DNA of 64,000 bases, from the NCBI GenBank assembly GCA_028023455.1, contig JAQFVV010000003.1, forward strand, positions 2,006,001-2,070,000, written 5' to 3'. Position numbers and translations under genes: made by a program. Positions 22,896 through 34,999 of the stretch are shown one piece after another (within the stretch, counting starts at the first letter, position 1; the number at the start of each line of letters is the position of its first letter). The notes below the pieces were generated by a model. That model saw only the letters and a program-made list of their open reading frames with translations, was not told the DNA's origin and did no database searches. This DNA is from Epiperipatus broadwayi (Eukaryota > Onychophora > Udeonychophora > Euonychophora > Peripatidae).

Positions 22896-25018
22896 TAATG
22901 AGATTTAAATATTAACATTGTATTGGTACTCAATATAGTGGAAAAAGCTGTAAGCTCTTCATAGCAAAGATATTATTTTTTAATTTTATATAGGCATTTT
23001 TAATTTTGTAGAATTATTTTAGGTTATTTATTTATTTATTTATATATATGTAATGATATTCTTATTCAATATCTGTATTTCCTCAAAGTTATATACATAA
23101 TTTTGTAAATGAATATTAATAAATACAGTAACCTAAATATACATAAACTACCACTTTAAAAAACTTTTATCCACTTAGAAGCTCTTTTGACTATTTTGTA
23201 GTCTTTAACAACTAAAATTTTCAAAGGCCAACCTTCTCACATTTCTGTGAATTTTACATTTACTGCCTGTCTGTATATTAAGTCTTGCTTATATTTAGTC
23301 AAAAGTACTCCTAAGTGGATATAAATTTTTTAGGTTCTACTTTATATATATTTAGTTTACTGTAATAATATTAAATTATGATTCCATATATATTATAACA
23401 GTCTGGGTGAAGATTGGAGCTAGCAGTCTTATCGTATCTGCCATACAGGGTGCCACTAGGCCATTTGAACCTAGAAAATTTATAGAGTAGGCAGATACTG
23501 CTATTAAATATCCAACTTTTATTTATTAAGACTGCCAGCCCATGCCACTATCTCAGTGAGATACAGAGATTTACAAAATATAAATTGTTAAATTATCTTT
23601 TCAATATTAACAAAAATAAAATATGCCACTGCCAGTAATTAACATACAAACAACATTTATTAACGCACATATAAATAAAATTGATGAATAAAATTTCTTT
23701 AGATTTTAATATTAATTTTTAAATTTAAATTATTATTTTAAACTATTCACACAGATGGACATTTTAATAAAATTTTACTTTAGAATGTTGAGTATAGATA
23801 GGCTACATAGATTACTCAGTCAAAAACATTTCAAAATAAACATAAACGATCAAAATATAAAGTCATTGATGTAATTGCAAAAAGAAATTTACAAGAAACC
23901 CAATGGCATTCATCATAAGATGCAGCATTGACACCAATAACTAAAAAGACACTTGAATAAATACATTTTTAGATATTCAATGTGAGATATAATATTTACT
24001 GAATATCTATATATTTTACTCAAATATGAAAATTAAAAAACATAATTAACGTTAACGAATCTATGCAGCCATCTATAGACAACTTAAAATTAATGCATTT
24101 AATTAACACATAACACACAAAAAAAGAGAGAAATGAAAATGATTGCTTAAACAGATGCATAAAAAATTACTAATAATTGATTTGAAAAGTCAGATTAAAG
24201 TTCATTTTATAAAAATTTAGGTTTAGCTTATCAAATCTTGAAAGTTCTTAATTATTTTTTTTTTAATTTTTCAGTTATATCTCTTACAGTAGAAGAGTCC
24301 CAGTTCCTAGTGTCAATTCTCATGAAGTCTTTATTTGAAGACTGGTCTGTCTGAAGGTGGCCTTAGCTCGTTCAATCCTGGTATTATTTTATTGCAGAAT
24401 CCATATGATTTGGGTCTGCAACAGTACCATTCATAATTCAACAGTTATTTTATTTGAAATAAGTGAGAGAGGTCAACAAGTGTGTCTTATCACTATTCTC
24501 ACAAAATCAAGCTGGAACTGTTTTTAATTTCAATATTTTTCTTTTTATACATATCGTCCGGATTCACTGAACAATCAATCATTTTCATTAGGGTCCGAGT
24601 GCTGGTTTTCTGCTTCTATTGGACATTCTGCTTCAGTGTGGGAAACAATCTTTAATTTTTATCTATATCTCTCATCTGACTTTTTAATTATATAAGATCC
24701 CCAAGGGTTAGTTTGCTTTTTGATAATTAATAACACAATCATTTCCATTTTGAGATTTCATGAATTAATTAATACCTGTTTCTATTTTTACTTATGTTAC
24801 TTTTTACTAAAATATTTTATATTTAGATCTTTTATCTTTTTTTATAAAAAAAATTATGTTCAAATACTTTTTTTATTATTTAAAAAAGACACTTTTAAAA
24901 TTTTGCATCTGTGTGAATATATATACCTTTAACAACTCTAATTTTTAGCTTTTAGTTTTTATTTACAAACTTAAGTTTTTATTCTAATTTTAAATTAATG
25001 TAACGACATAGTATATAC
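22896..25018. other. A+T-rich sequence with no recognised feature
   Basis: I see no conserved frame. A slightly richer block at about 23400-23580 contains the inverted words GCAGTCTTA and AAGACTGCC, but it did not form a clear element. Another richer block at 24280-24640 could not be assigned. Confidence 0.5.
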
Positions 25019-25019
25019 C

Positions 25020-25405
25020 ATTACAATATATATATATATAAAGACATTAACACTAGCTTCAGTCAAGCTTTAATTTATAAGTGCTGAAAGAGAAAAAATT
25101 CAAAATCTCTATCAGAAAGGTTTTGAGCTTATAGCTCATCTCAGTGAAAAGCTAGGACTCCAGGCCCTAGATCTAAAATACCAACTCAAAAGTCACACTT
25201 ATCTAATATGTTACTGTCAATTTGAAAACCTGCATTTTTCAGACAAGTAAATGTCTTCAAATCCAGCTCTACAAAACAGATAGCTATATCAGTCTGAACT
25301 CAGTTCAGTTTCACCATATATTATTGCCTCAGCAATATAGCATTGCAAAAGCCTTCAAGGATACACTTATAATAATTAATAAAACAATACACAAAATTAA
25401 TATCA
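25020..25405 (-). repeat. Family B ribozyme-bearing repeat, minus orientation
   Basis: The segment is the reverse complement of the unit at 29590-30062 and of the units at 34.2-35.7 kb. It begins beside a (TA)n tract at about 25027-25041. Landmarks shared with other B units are the odd-length palindrome CTGAACTCAGTTCAG at 25294-25308, the block pairing AGCTTTAATTTATAAG, and a degenerate hammerhead at about 25100-25155 (minus strand CTGAGAT, then GAGC/GCTC stem II and AAAAC). The left part is followed directly by a family A fragment at 25406. Confidence 0.75.
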
Positions 25406-25467
25406 CATGATCATCATTTTTTATGCTTGCTTATAACTGTTATTAGAACAGGCAAAACTCTCTATAT
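25406..25467 (-). repeat. Family A fragment, left side of a split unit
   Basis: This 62-base piece is the reverse complement of the family A segment running from ATAGAGAGTTTTGCCTG to GATGATCATGTGAT. It stops at ATAT (25464-25467), where the LTR element begins. The unit resumes at 29017 with the duplicated ATAT, so this is one repeat cut in two. Confidence 0.85.
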
Positions 25468-26907
25468 TGTACTGTTTATTTATATATGGTACAAATATAC
25501 ATATTGGCATTTGGTAAAAGCTAAAAAAAAAAAGTAAATTTAGATTTTTTTTATTAGTACAATTTTTTTTTAAAATGTACAATGAAAGTTAAAATTGTCG
25601 TTCATATTTTTTTTATTTAGTTAAAAATAAAAGTAAAAATTGGAGAGGACAAAAGACATGCAGATTATTAATCCAAATAAATTAAAAGAATTCCAAAAGT
25701 AAAAAGATAAGCTAAAAGAAAAATATTTTAGCTAATTAAAGATGGCAGAATTATGCTAAAAAAAAATAAAGACTTTGTAATGTAAATTTTATAAAGAATG
25801 TACAAGATTATCAATGTATATTTTTGACAAACAAAAGGTATATGCAGAAGTCTGAAAACTGGACCTCTAGTATAAAAGAAAGAGGCCAGTTTGATTAGTG
25901 TCTTGTTTTGTTTGTCCTTTCTACAGTCGGTCCTGGATAACAAAAGAATATATCCAGGATCGTCCTATGCTGAAATAATTCTGCATGTTAGAGTGAACCG
26001 GAGCTTTTGGTGACATTGTTCCTGAAGATGGACACCAGAAAAGCCTTCATGACCAACCAGTAGAATAGACCTCAAGATCAACTTATAACTGATGGCCAAG
26101 CTCATTCTCACATACAAAAAAAAACTATGCATAGTAATCTACAAGCTTTGTGAACTCACTAAACTTACCAGTAAGCTATGATTCATTACTCCCGATTGTG
26201 ACAAAATTAAGCGTTTGCAAACAATTCTTACAAAGATACTTATAATAGAACCCCAATATAGACTTTAATTTTATTGTTCAAGAGACTCTTATTTACCCAA
26301 GAACTTTAATTAAAATTGTTTAACTGTTATTTTTTATTAATAGATTCACATCTGGATTAGCGTGTGTTCTCTCCAGTTTTATTTAATTTGTAATTTCATT
26401 TAAACATTTTAATCTGTTAGAATAAAAATATTTATTTCTAATATCAACTTTTCATTTGTACATTATTAATAATAGTTATTAATGTTTATTATTAAATTTA
26501 TTAATATTAGTTTAGTGAGATTTAAAAATATCATTTACCTTTTCCAATATGTGTTTAATAAGCTCCAGGAATAATAATATGTAGAAAATAATTTTAATTA
26601 CGGTAAAATATAATACCGATTATTTTAAAAACATTTTTTCTTTTTAATTTATGATTTACAATAGGTTTGATGCAGAATCAGTGAGTCTAAGCAACTCTGG
26701 CACCCTCATTTATAAATTAAAAACTGATTCAGCTCACAATTGTACTCATAACAATTCTAGGCTGAGTTGATCAGGAAATATAGTTATGTTTTTTTAGAAA
26801 TGGGAATGAAACTTTTTTCTTTTGGCATAATTTGATCAATTCATACATTTATGTGGAACTGAAACCTAGCAAGATGAGAAAGGCCTAGCAAAATGGAAAA
26901 TGTTACA
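25468..26907 (+). repeat. 5' long terminal repeat
   Basis: This 1440-bp LTR is almost identical to 27579-29016. By eye the two differ by a few percent, with mostly single substitutions and one-base indels in A runs. Both copies keep the core promoter. The near identity implies a fairly recent insertion relative to the decayed LINE and Copia remnants in this window. Confidence 0.88.
25871..25899 (+). promoter_or_regulatory. TATA box and initiator in the 5' LTR
   Basis: TATAAAA at 25871-25877 is followed 26 bases later by GATTAGTG, close to the arthropod and mollusc initiator TCAGT. The matching 3' LTR site has a perfect TCAGT. The spacing is that of an RNA polymerase II core promoter, so U3 would be about 25468-25896. 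Confidence 0.6.
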
Positions 26908-27578
26908 ATGGCTTCCCAAATGCAAGACTTCGATGCAACAACCACAACCTGAGATCATAGCCAGAAAATGAATAGTAGTTTTAGAAAAACTAACTAACTA
27001 ACTAAGTAAACCCTGATTATGCAAATATAAAAATATATGTTTAATATGACTTACACAAATAAAAAAATATATATTTTTAATATGTCTAAAAAAAACACCA
27101 TTGTGGCTGATGTAGATGTAAGTCAGAAGTATTTGACCAGGTGGGTGGTTACTGAAGAGAGAAAAAAACATAGCTCTGAGTTTGTGTATGCAGTATATAA
27201 CAAGACCATCTTTATGTGCCCATCAGTCTATTTCTAGCAGGGATCCCAATAAAGAGGAGGGCAGATCAAGTTGGACCGAGTTGCCATGAGCCTGCAAGAC
27301 TCAAAACAATGAGCAATGCTCGTTTGTGCTTATAACTTGGGCTTCTTATCATTACTATTATGCTTAAGCAGAAAGGACACAGGTGAATGGGGATATATTC
27401 CTCATTTCTGCCATGTTAGACCCAAAAGTGGGCATTAAAGCCATACATCACTTGTTGAATGAGTCTACAAGATATATCAGCATGCTAATACAAAAAAACA
27501 CACGAATATGAATTTAAAACTTAAAAATAAAATTAGTTTAAACCCCTATTTTATTCTCAGCTCCTGGCCCCGGTGTTA
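26908..27578 (+). other. Internal region of the LTR element, non-coding
   Basis: No gag, protease, RT or integrase motif was found. The longest frame (27037-27237) is a chance product of A-rich sequence. The middle part (27230-27470) is less A+T-rich and might hold packaging or dimerisation signals, but nothing specific is visible. Confidence 0.6.
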
Positions 27579-29016
27579 TGTACCATTTATTTATATATGG
27601 TACAAATATACGTATTGGAATTTGGTAAAAGCTAAAAAAAAAAGTAAATTTAGATTTATTTTTATTAGTATAATTTTTTTTTAAAACGTACAATGAAAGT
27701 TAAAATTGACATTCGTATTTTTTTTATTTAGTTAAAAATAAAAATAAAAATTGGAGAGAACAAAAGACACACAGATTATTAATCCAGGTAAATTAAAAGA
27801 ATTCCAAAAGTAAAAAGATAAGCTAAATGAAAAATATTTTAGCTAATTAAAGATGGCAGAATTATGCTAAAAAAAAAATAAAGACTTTGTAACGTAAATT
27901 TTATAAATAATGTACAAGATTATCAATGTATATTTTTGACAAACAAAAGGTATGTGCAGAAGTCTGAAACTGGACCTCTAGTATAAAAGGAAGAGGCCAA
28001 TTTGATCAGTGTCTTGTTTTGTTGGTCCTTTCTACAGTTGGTCTTGGATAACAAAAGAATATATCCAGGATCACTCTACACTGAAATAATTCTGCATGTT
28101 AGAGTGAAACGAAGCTTTTGCTGACATTGTTTCTGAAGATGGACACCAGAAAAGCCTTCATGACTGACCAGTAGAATAGACCTCAAGATCAACTTATAAC
28201 TGATGGCCGAGCTCATTCTCATACACAAAAAAAACTATGCATAATAATGTACAAGCTTCATGAACTCGCTAAACTTACCAGTAAGCTATGATTCATTACT
28301 TCCGATTGTGACAAAATTAAACTTTTGCAAACAATTTTTAAAAAAGATCTTATAATAGGACCCCGATATAGAGTTTAATTTTATTGTTCAAGAGACTCTT
28401 ATTTACCCAAGAACTTTAATTAAAATTGTTTAACTGTTATTTTTTATTAATATATTCACATCTGGATTAGTGTGTGTTCTCTCCAGTTTTATTTAATTTG
28501 TAATTTCATTTAAACATTTTAATCTGTTAGAATAAAAATATTTATTTCTAATATCAACTTTTCATTTGTACATTATTAATAATAGTTATTAATGTTTATT
28601 ATTAAATTTATTAATATTAGTTTAGTGAGATTTAAAAATATCATTTACCTTTTCCAATATGTGTTTAATAAGCTCCAGGAATAATAATATGTAGAAAATA
28701 ATTTTAATTACGGTAAAATATAATACCGATTATTTTAAAAACATTTTTTCTTTTTAATTTATGAGTTACAATAGGTTTGATGCAGAATCAGTGAGTCTAA
28801 GCAACTCTGGCACCCTCATTTATAAATTAAAAACTGATTCAGCTCGCAATTGTACTCATAACAATTCTAGGCCGAGTTGATCAGGAAATATAGTTATGTT
28901 TTTTAGAAATGGGAATGAAACTTTCTTCTTTTGGCATAATTTGATCAATTCATACATTTATGTGTAACTGAAACCTAGCAAGATGAGGAAGGCCTAGCAA
29001 AATGGAAAACATTACA
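27579..29016 (+). repeat. 3' long terminal repeat
   Basis: The 1438-bp partner of the LTR at 25468. It ends at CA (29015-29016) just before the duplicated ATAT. Confidence 0.88.
27982..28010 (+). promoter_or_regulatory. TATA box and TCAGT initiator in the 3' LTR
   Basis: TATAAAA at 27982-27988 and TCAGT at 28006-28010 are spaced as in a canonical polymerase II core promoter, with 26 bases from the first T to the initiator A. In a 3' LTR it could drive read-out into the downstream A and B repeats. Confidence 0.6.
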
Positions 29017-29336
29017 ATATGTATTCCACTCAACACAAGCCAGAGTAATCAATGGATGCCAGAAGGCTTGTGCATAAAATCCCATCTAGTGCCTACTCAT
29101 CCAATATCCCCAGACTAGTTTATGGCTTGTGTTTAATTTAAGACTCATAGTTTTGTAATTAAGTAGAGATAAAAGATGGCTTCTGGAGGGATATTGGATG
29201 AGAAGGCACTAGTTGGGGATATTATGCACAAGCCTTCTGGAATCCACTGATTACTCTGGCTTGGCAATACATATAGAGAGTTTTGCCTGTTTTAAGACAC
29301 AATATTGTGTAACTTGCTTTAAAGCTTGTATGAAAA
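29017..29336. repeat. Family A foldback, right side of a split unit
   Basis: The left arm (about 29037-29112, reverse orientation) and the right arm (about 29189-29265, direct orientation) are inverted copies of the same family A segment between the hammerhead and GTTTTGCC. The inverted half ends at CACAAGCCATAAAC on the minus strand, inside hammerhead stem II. The unit then merges with family B sequence near 29337. Confidence 0.8.
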
Positions 29337-30062
29337 TGTTCACTAGAGAGAGCTTACCACTATCTCAAATCAAGCCTTAATTTAGAAGTGTCAAAAGAGA
29401 AAGAATTCAAAATCTCTACTGGGGCATTCTTATCCACAAACTGATTGGTTTTGAGCTTATGGCTGACCTCAGGGAGAAGCTAGGACTCCAGATACTATAT
29501 CTTCCAATAGGGATTTTGAATTCTTTCTCTTTTGGCACTTAAAAATTAAAGCTTGATTGGAACTAGCGGTAAGCTCCCTATAGTGAACATTTTAATATAA
29601 GTTTTAAAGCAAGTTATACAATTTTCTGTTTTGTTTTATTAATTATTGTAAGGGTACTCTTGAAGGCTTTTGCAATGTTATATTGCTGAGGCTATTAATA
29701 TATGGTGAAACTGAACTGAGTTCAGACCCATGTAGCTATCTGGTTTGTAGGGCTGGACTTGAAGACATTTGTATGGCTGAAAAATTCAGGTTTTCAAATT
29801 GACAGTAATGTGTTAGATAAGTTCTGACTTTTCAGTTGATATTTTAGATCTAGTGTCTGGAGTCCTAGCTGCTCAGTTAGGTGAGCCATAAGCTCAAAAC
29901 CAATTGGTCTGGGATAAGGATCTTCCAATAGAGATTTGAACTCTTTGTCTTTAGATACTTATAAATTAAAGCTTGATTGAAACTAGTTGTAAGCTCCTTC
30001 TAGTGAACATTTTAATACAAATTTTAAGCAAGTTACACAAATTTATGTCTTGTTTTATTAAT
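29337..30062 (+). repeat. Family B foldback followed by tandem unit
   Basis: GTTCACTAG at 29337 starts an inverted head whose partner ends at CTAGTGAAC-like sequence near 29590. The arms pair over about 50 bases, with a reverse-strand hammerhead remnant at 29440-29500 near the apex. The direct unit then runs from about 29590, and a second one starts near 30010, a period of about 420 bp. It contains CTGAACTGAGTTCAG (29710-29724). A degenerate hammerhead at 29868-29920 has stem II GAGC/GCTC, stem III ACCA/TGGT, the GTC triplet and stem I CTCA/TGGG, but its CUGA core is mutated. Confidence 0.75.
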
Positions 30063-33000
30063 TATTATATATAAAACATAAAAATAAGTGAGGTATAAGT
30101 GTTCATTCAAGACCAACAGAAAAATCTGCATATGTGTCATTAAAGAAAACAATATCAATGTCTTTTTCACTAATGTTTTTTTAATAATGCAGTAAAAATA
30201 TAATAAAAATAGTCTTATCATATCATGCTGTGAGGCAAAGGTCTCACTAGCAATGTTTCATAAAGTGCCAGTACAGAAGAAGAAAGCACCTAACAAATCT
30301 TCTAAGACATATATCTAAAAGTAATTAAATATTTATATACTGACAATATTGGATAGTTAACTCTGTTCCTATGGATTGGCTATGTAGAGGAAATACATTA
30401 ACTGTGGAGAATAAAGTTAAAATTTTCGGCCTACATTTGAATCTACATGACAAATGATAAATTGGTGGATCATAAGACTCTTATGATTGGAAAGGTCAAA
30501 ATTTACCTGGAAGAAATAAAATATATGCATTTGATCCATAATGCTAGAGAAGGCTGCTTGAATTATTTGGCTAACAAATAACGACAAAATTAAATCATCA
30601 AAAATTTTTTATTCACAATATTGAAAGCCTATGTATTAAGAGAGAAATGATAATATTTTGAAGATGTTATGAGAATTGATAATTCAATCGAAAACTGTCA
30701 TTTCATAAAAAAGTTGAAAAAATAGAAATTAAAATCATTAACAAAACATCACATGACTTTTTGGGAGTGTTTCATATAATATTGATTGATTACTGAAGCT
30801 TACAGTAAATAGCACTTCAGTAGAGTAATAGGGTGAATATACTATAAGATAAATAGATAAAAAAAGTAGAAAACAGCAGAGTAGATGCACCTGCATAATG
30901 TATTTGTTCATCAAAAATGCCCACTAATCTGATTCAAATGGAAAAAAAAAGTTTTAATGAGATTAATATATAAAATTATATAACTTTATTCCAAGATGTA
31001 CTCCCAAACTTATTAAAGTTATCATTGTGCTCTGTGAATTGAAGATGACTCCATTTTTTTAAAGCAGTAATCATGTCTTATCTATATACTAGATGATATC
31101 TGCTTTCAGGGACTGTTGTTTTTCCTTGTTATTTTTGTTTTCACTTTATTTGCTTTGATTGTGATGCCAAACAAAAGCATTTTTAGTCAAGTCAAACATT
31201 AATAAAATATGAATTTAAATATGTAAGATAAGTATAATAATTTAAAACAAATGGGGCAATATGCTTAATGATTCCATTTGCAAATTCATTTAGTAGTGTA
31301 ATGATAAATTATTATTTCACTACCAGTTATTTTATTTTAAACAATTTAAATTATAGTTAATTACATTCTGAACTATTTTTGTTGAGTATCACAATGTGTA
31401 TTTTTAATAAAGTAATAATGAGCTTCAAAATTTTATTTTTGGTGTTTTTAATATGGCGTTACAAACACGAGCAGTTTTCCACTCTCTACTTTAGAGTCAT
31501 CTAGTGTAAATTTGAGTAAACTGTACATCAGAAAGTTTTTAAATATTAGAATATTACCTTGATAATATTGGTTTCAGCTTTGAATCTTAAATTCTTATTT
31601 ATAAAAGACAAAAGCTATAAACTTAATTTGGAGATAGATATTAACTTGCATAATTAGTTATTCAAGCTTATATAGAGGATGATATAATAGAGAAAACTGA
31701 TCATTTGCAATACTATCATGTACAAAAACAGGCTATACTGCTATTTAGTGTAATATATTTTTAAAAGTATTGAAACTTTTATAAATTATGAAAATGCCAT
31801 GTTTTTATCAATGGTTACCAAAAAAAAAAGTTATAAAGCTGAGGTTTCTAGATTAAAGCTCAAAAAATCAAACCCTGCCACGGCTATTGTTTTATGCCAT
31901 ATAACTTTTCAATCAAACTAACTTAAATTATTAGTGTATTAGTCATTAGTATACTAACCATTATATATAGGGCATGAGTTTAAAATCAATCTAAGGATCC
32001 CTAAAATAAATTTTAAAAAAATCAGTTTGATCAACTGAATGGGACTTTGTCACTTTGGTTCTATAGATGACCCACAGAACAATAAGCTATATAACTTTTT
32101 TTTTTGTTTTGACTATTCTATCTTATCTGCTCTTGTTTTTAATTTGTTGTAAACGACTAACTATAAATAAAAGTATATTTAAGGTAAACTAAAAGTGCAT
32201 AACAAGAACATTAGAGATAAACATTCTTACACCTTAATCACTTAATTTCTGGTTGTAAATCACGTTTTAAAGATTTACACATAAAGAATTAAATGATAGA
32301 AACGTCTTGGTTTTAATAAAGATTATATTTAACTTTTGATTTAACTTACAACCGCCATTTTTATTGCAATTTTCAAAAAGAAACTAGATCAATGCCAACC
32401 TCTATTAATCTTATTTAACCTTATATGTGTGAAAAAGAAAATGATGCGTTTTTTCCAATTTAATGATTCTAGACAGCATTACGTTTAATGAGAAGAACTA
32501 ATACATATAAATGTTTATAAAAATAAATATTTCTCTTCATTCGAAATAAAACCTTTTCAAAATCGTGAAGTTACAAATCAGCTATAAATTAATCTTGTTT
32601 TGCGATATTCTTTTTTTAGAAATAAATTTTCAACTAAAATAGAAAAAATTAAAAATACTGTAGAACATACTTAATTAGTTTAAAAGTGTCATAAATCAAA
32701 TGTCAATTAATTAAATTGTTTTAAAAGTTGGTTTTAGCAAAGGAAACAAAATTCAAATAAATACTTATGGAAAGTTATTTCTAATATATTTATATAAAAC
32801 TGTTAATTATATATATATTCCACTTAACCCTTCTTTTTTTTTCCTTTTTTTTTTTTTTGCATTTATACTTCATTTAAAACATTTACTCATTATTGACAAC
32901 TCTTAATTATTTTTTTATTATTTGATTACTATACTGATCAGGGCGGGCTAGAACAGTGCTTAAATAAAAAAGTTGAGAGCATAACTAGACATTTCTGATA

Positions 33001-34128
33001 TCCAATCAATACACAACCTTCTGATAAATGAACCGTTAAATGACTGCTATTACTACACTTTTTGAAAAAGATTGTATGGCTTAGTGGTTAGTGTAACAAT
33101 CGTCTATATGAAAAAGCCAACCAAATACTGTTTATATTTAAAGTAAAACTACTTCAACGTCACCAAACTATAGTTAAATAATCTAGTAATTAGTAGTCTC
33201 TCTATAAATTCTTTTATAGGTTGATAGAAAGATCTATGCATTATAAGGAACTATTAAAAATCTTTTATATCTGTTCTGTTTTCTATTTACTTTTCAAAGT
33301 CAGCATATATTGGTGGCAGAATCACATAAGCAATCAAGTAATTTTTATTGGTGTCATCTACTATGATAGGTGCTCTTCATAATTTGGTTTTATCACAACA
33401 TTTTTCAACAAAAGAATTTTTATAGTTTAAGAGATTTGATTTTTAGAAGATCAATTAATCTACATACTAATTTTGTCAGCTATATTAGCTTGGCATCAGA
33501 ATAGTAAATAGGCAATATTATTATTTCAATTCATAATCATGTTATTATTATTATCTTTACTGTAATATTTAACTTTGATATTGCAATCTATGTTTTTTAG
33601 AATATACTATAGTTTTCCTATCACTGCATTACCACATTAGTATCTAATTTGTGACCAAAATATTTATTGTTTGTCATTTTTATGAATTACTTTCATTTAC
33701 TTCTGCAATTAAAGACCACTAATGGAGTAATCTGCTTTGTGTCATCGATTTAAAAAATATATTAAATGACATCATTGCTTAAGCAACAAACAGTTATAAA
33801 TGCAGCTTACTTTGTTCTAAATCCTTGCCAGTTTGTACAATATTTCTTAACATCGTATTTTTACCTTTATTAAAAGCTGTGGATTTTTTATTTTAGATAA
33901 ATATGAAATAATCCTAAAGAGTTTTATAAATTAATTAATTTTCTGTAGTAATAATTTATTGACTATTCATTAATTAACTTTTTTGTTTCTTAAAAAAAAT
34001 ATCTTATAATACCAATCATAATACATTTTTGTTTAAATTTTAATCTTACTGAGCACATTATCATATAAGTCAATTACCTTAAAGCAAAAATGTTCTGTTA
34101 TGTTCTATTTTTATTAGTAGTAGTATAA
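30063..34128. other. A+T-rich sequence with no recognised feature
   Basis: I see no gene. At 33077-33087 the sequence TGGCTTAGTGG matches a tRNA-type A box exactly, but no B box follows, so it is at best a SINE or tRNA relic. Frames such as 30033-30221 carry no motif. Confidence 0.5.
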
Positions 34129-34203
34129 CTATATATATATATATATATATTACTAGACAGAGCTTTACCAATAGCTCACTATCAAGCTTAGTTTACATAG
34201 ACC

Positions 34204-34248
34204 CTGACATGAGCCAACTAGCTCGAAACCATGGTTAAAGGTTAGAGA
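34204..34248 (+). ncRNA. Hammerhead-like motif, family B unit 1
   Basis: CTGACAT is followed by GAGC, the loop CAACTA, GCTC and GAAACC, then ATGGT as the other side of stem III. Stem II and stem III pair perfectly. Stem I is spoiled because the foldback junction lies just 5' of the core, so this copy should not fold completely. Confidence 0.5.
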
Positions 34249-34615
34249 CAATTTGAAAAAGATATTGAATTCTATCTCCCTCAGTCTTTATGTAAACTAA
34301 GCTTGATAGTGGGCTATTGATAAAGCTCCATCTAGTAACATAAAATGCAAGCTATAGCAAGTTACGAAATTTATAACTTGTTTTGTTCATCATAAATGCA
34401 CCATTGATGGTTTTTGCAGTGATATAGATTGCAGAGGCTTTTACTATATGGTGAAACTGAACTGAATTCAGACCCATATAGCTAGCTATCTAGTTTGTTT
34501 GACTGGATTTGAAGATATTTACATATCTGAAAAATTTGTGCTTTCAAACTGATAGAAATGAGTTTCATAAATGCTGTTTAGTAGAGTTGGAGTTTAAATC
34601 TAGTTTCTGGTCTTC

Positions 34616-34668
34616 CTACCCTTTACTGACGTGAGCCAACTAGCTCGAAAGAATGGTTTAAAGGTTGG
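34616..34668 (+). ncRNA. Hammerhead-like motif, family B unit 2
   Basis: Stem I is strong: CCTTTA just before the core pairs with TAAAGG (34659-34664), and partial pairing extends outward. The core CTGACGT is followed by stem II GAGC/GCTC around CAACTA, then GAAA. Stem III is damaged (GAATGGTT). The A of CUGANGA position 9 is T, as in all B copies, which in known hammerheads would impair cleavage. Confidence 0.55.
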
Positions 34669-34999
34669 AGACAATTTGAAAGAGATATTAAATTCTATCT
34701 CTCTCAGTGTTTATGTAAACAAAGCTTGATAGTGGGCTATAGGTAAAGCTCCATCTAGTAACATAAAATGCAAGCTATAGCAAGTTACGGAATTTATGAC
34801 TTGTTTCGTTTATCATAAATGAACCCTTGAAGGTTTTTGCAATGATATAGATTTCAGAGGCTTTTACTATATGGTGAAACTGAACTGAATTCAGACCCAT
34901 ATATCTATCTAGCTTGTTTGACTGGATTTGAAGATATTTACGTATCTGAAAAATTCATGCTTTCAAACTGATAGAAATGAGTTTCATGAATGCTGTTTA

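Larger units (their letters stand above)
25468..29016 (+). mobile_element. Non-autonomous LTR retrotransposon inserted in a family A repeat
   Basis: The element is 3549 bp: 5' LTR 25468-26907, internal region 26908-27578 and 3' LTR 27579-29016. Both LTRs start TGTAC and end TTACA. ATAT is duplicated at 25464-25467 and 29017-29020. The flanking family A sequence becomes continuous when the element and one ATAT are removed, which proves insertion. The 671-base internal region has no recognisable gag or pol, so the element must be moved by proteins supplied elsewhere. TGGCTTCCC one base after the 5' LTR could be the primer binding site. A polypurine tract before the 3' LTR is not evident. The TATA boxes favour plus orientation. 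Confidence 0.85.

Noticed and set aside
33077-33087. tRNA-type A box TGGCTTAGTGG.
   Set aside because: No B box, cloverleaf or SINE tail follows; an 11-base match is expected by chance in a window of this size.
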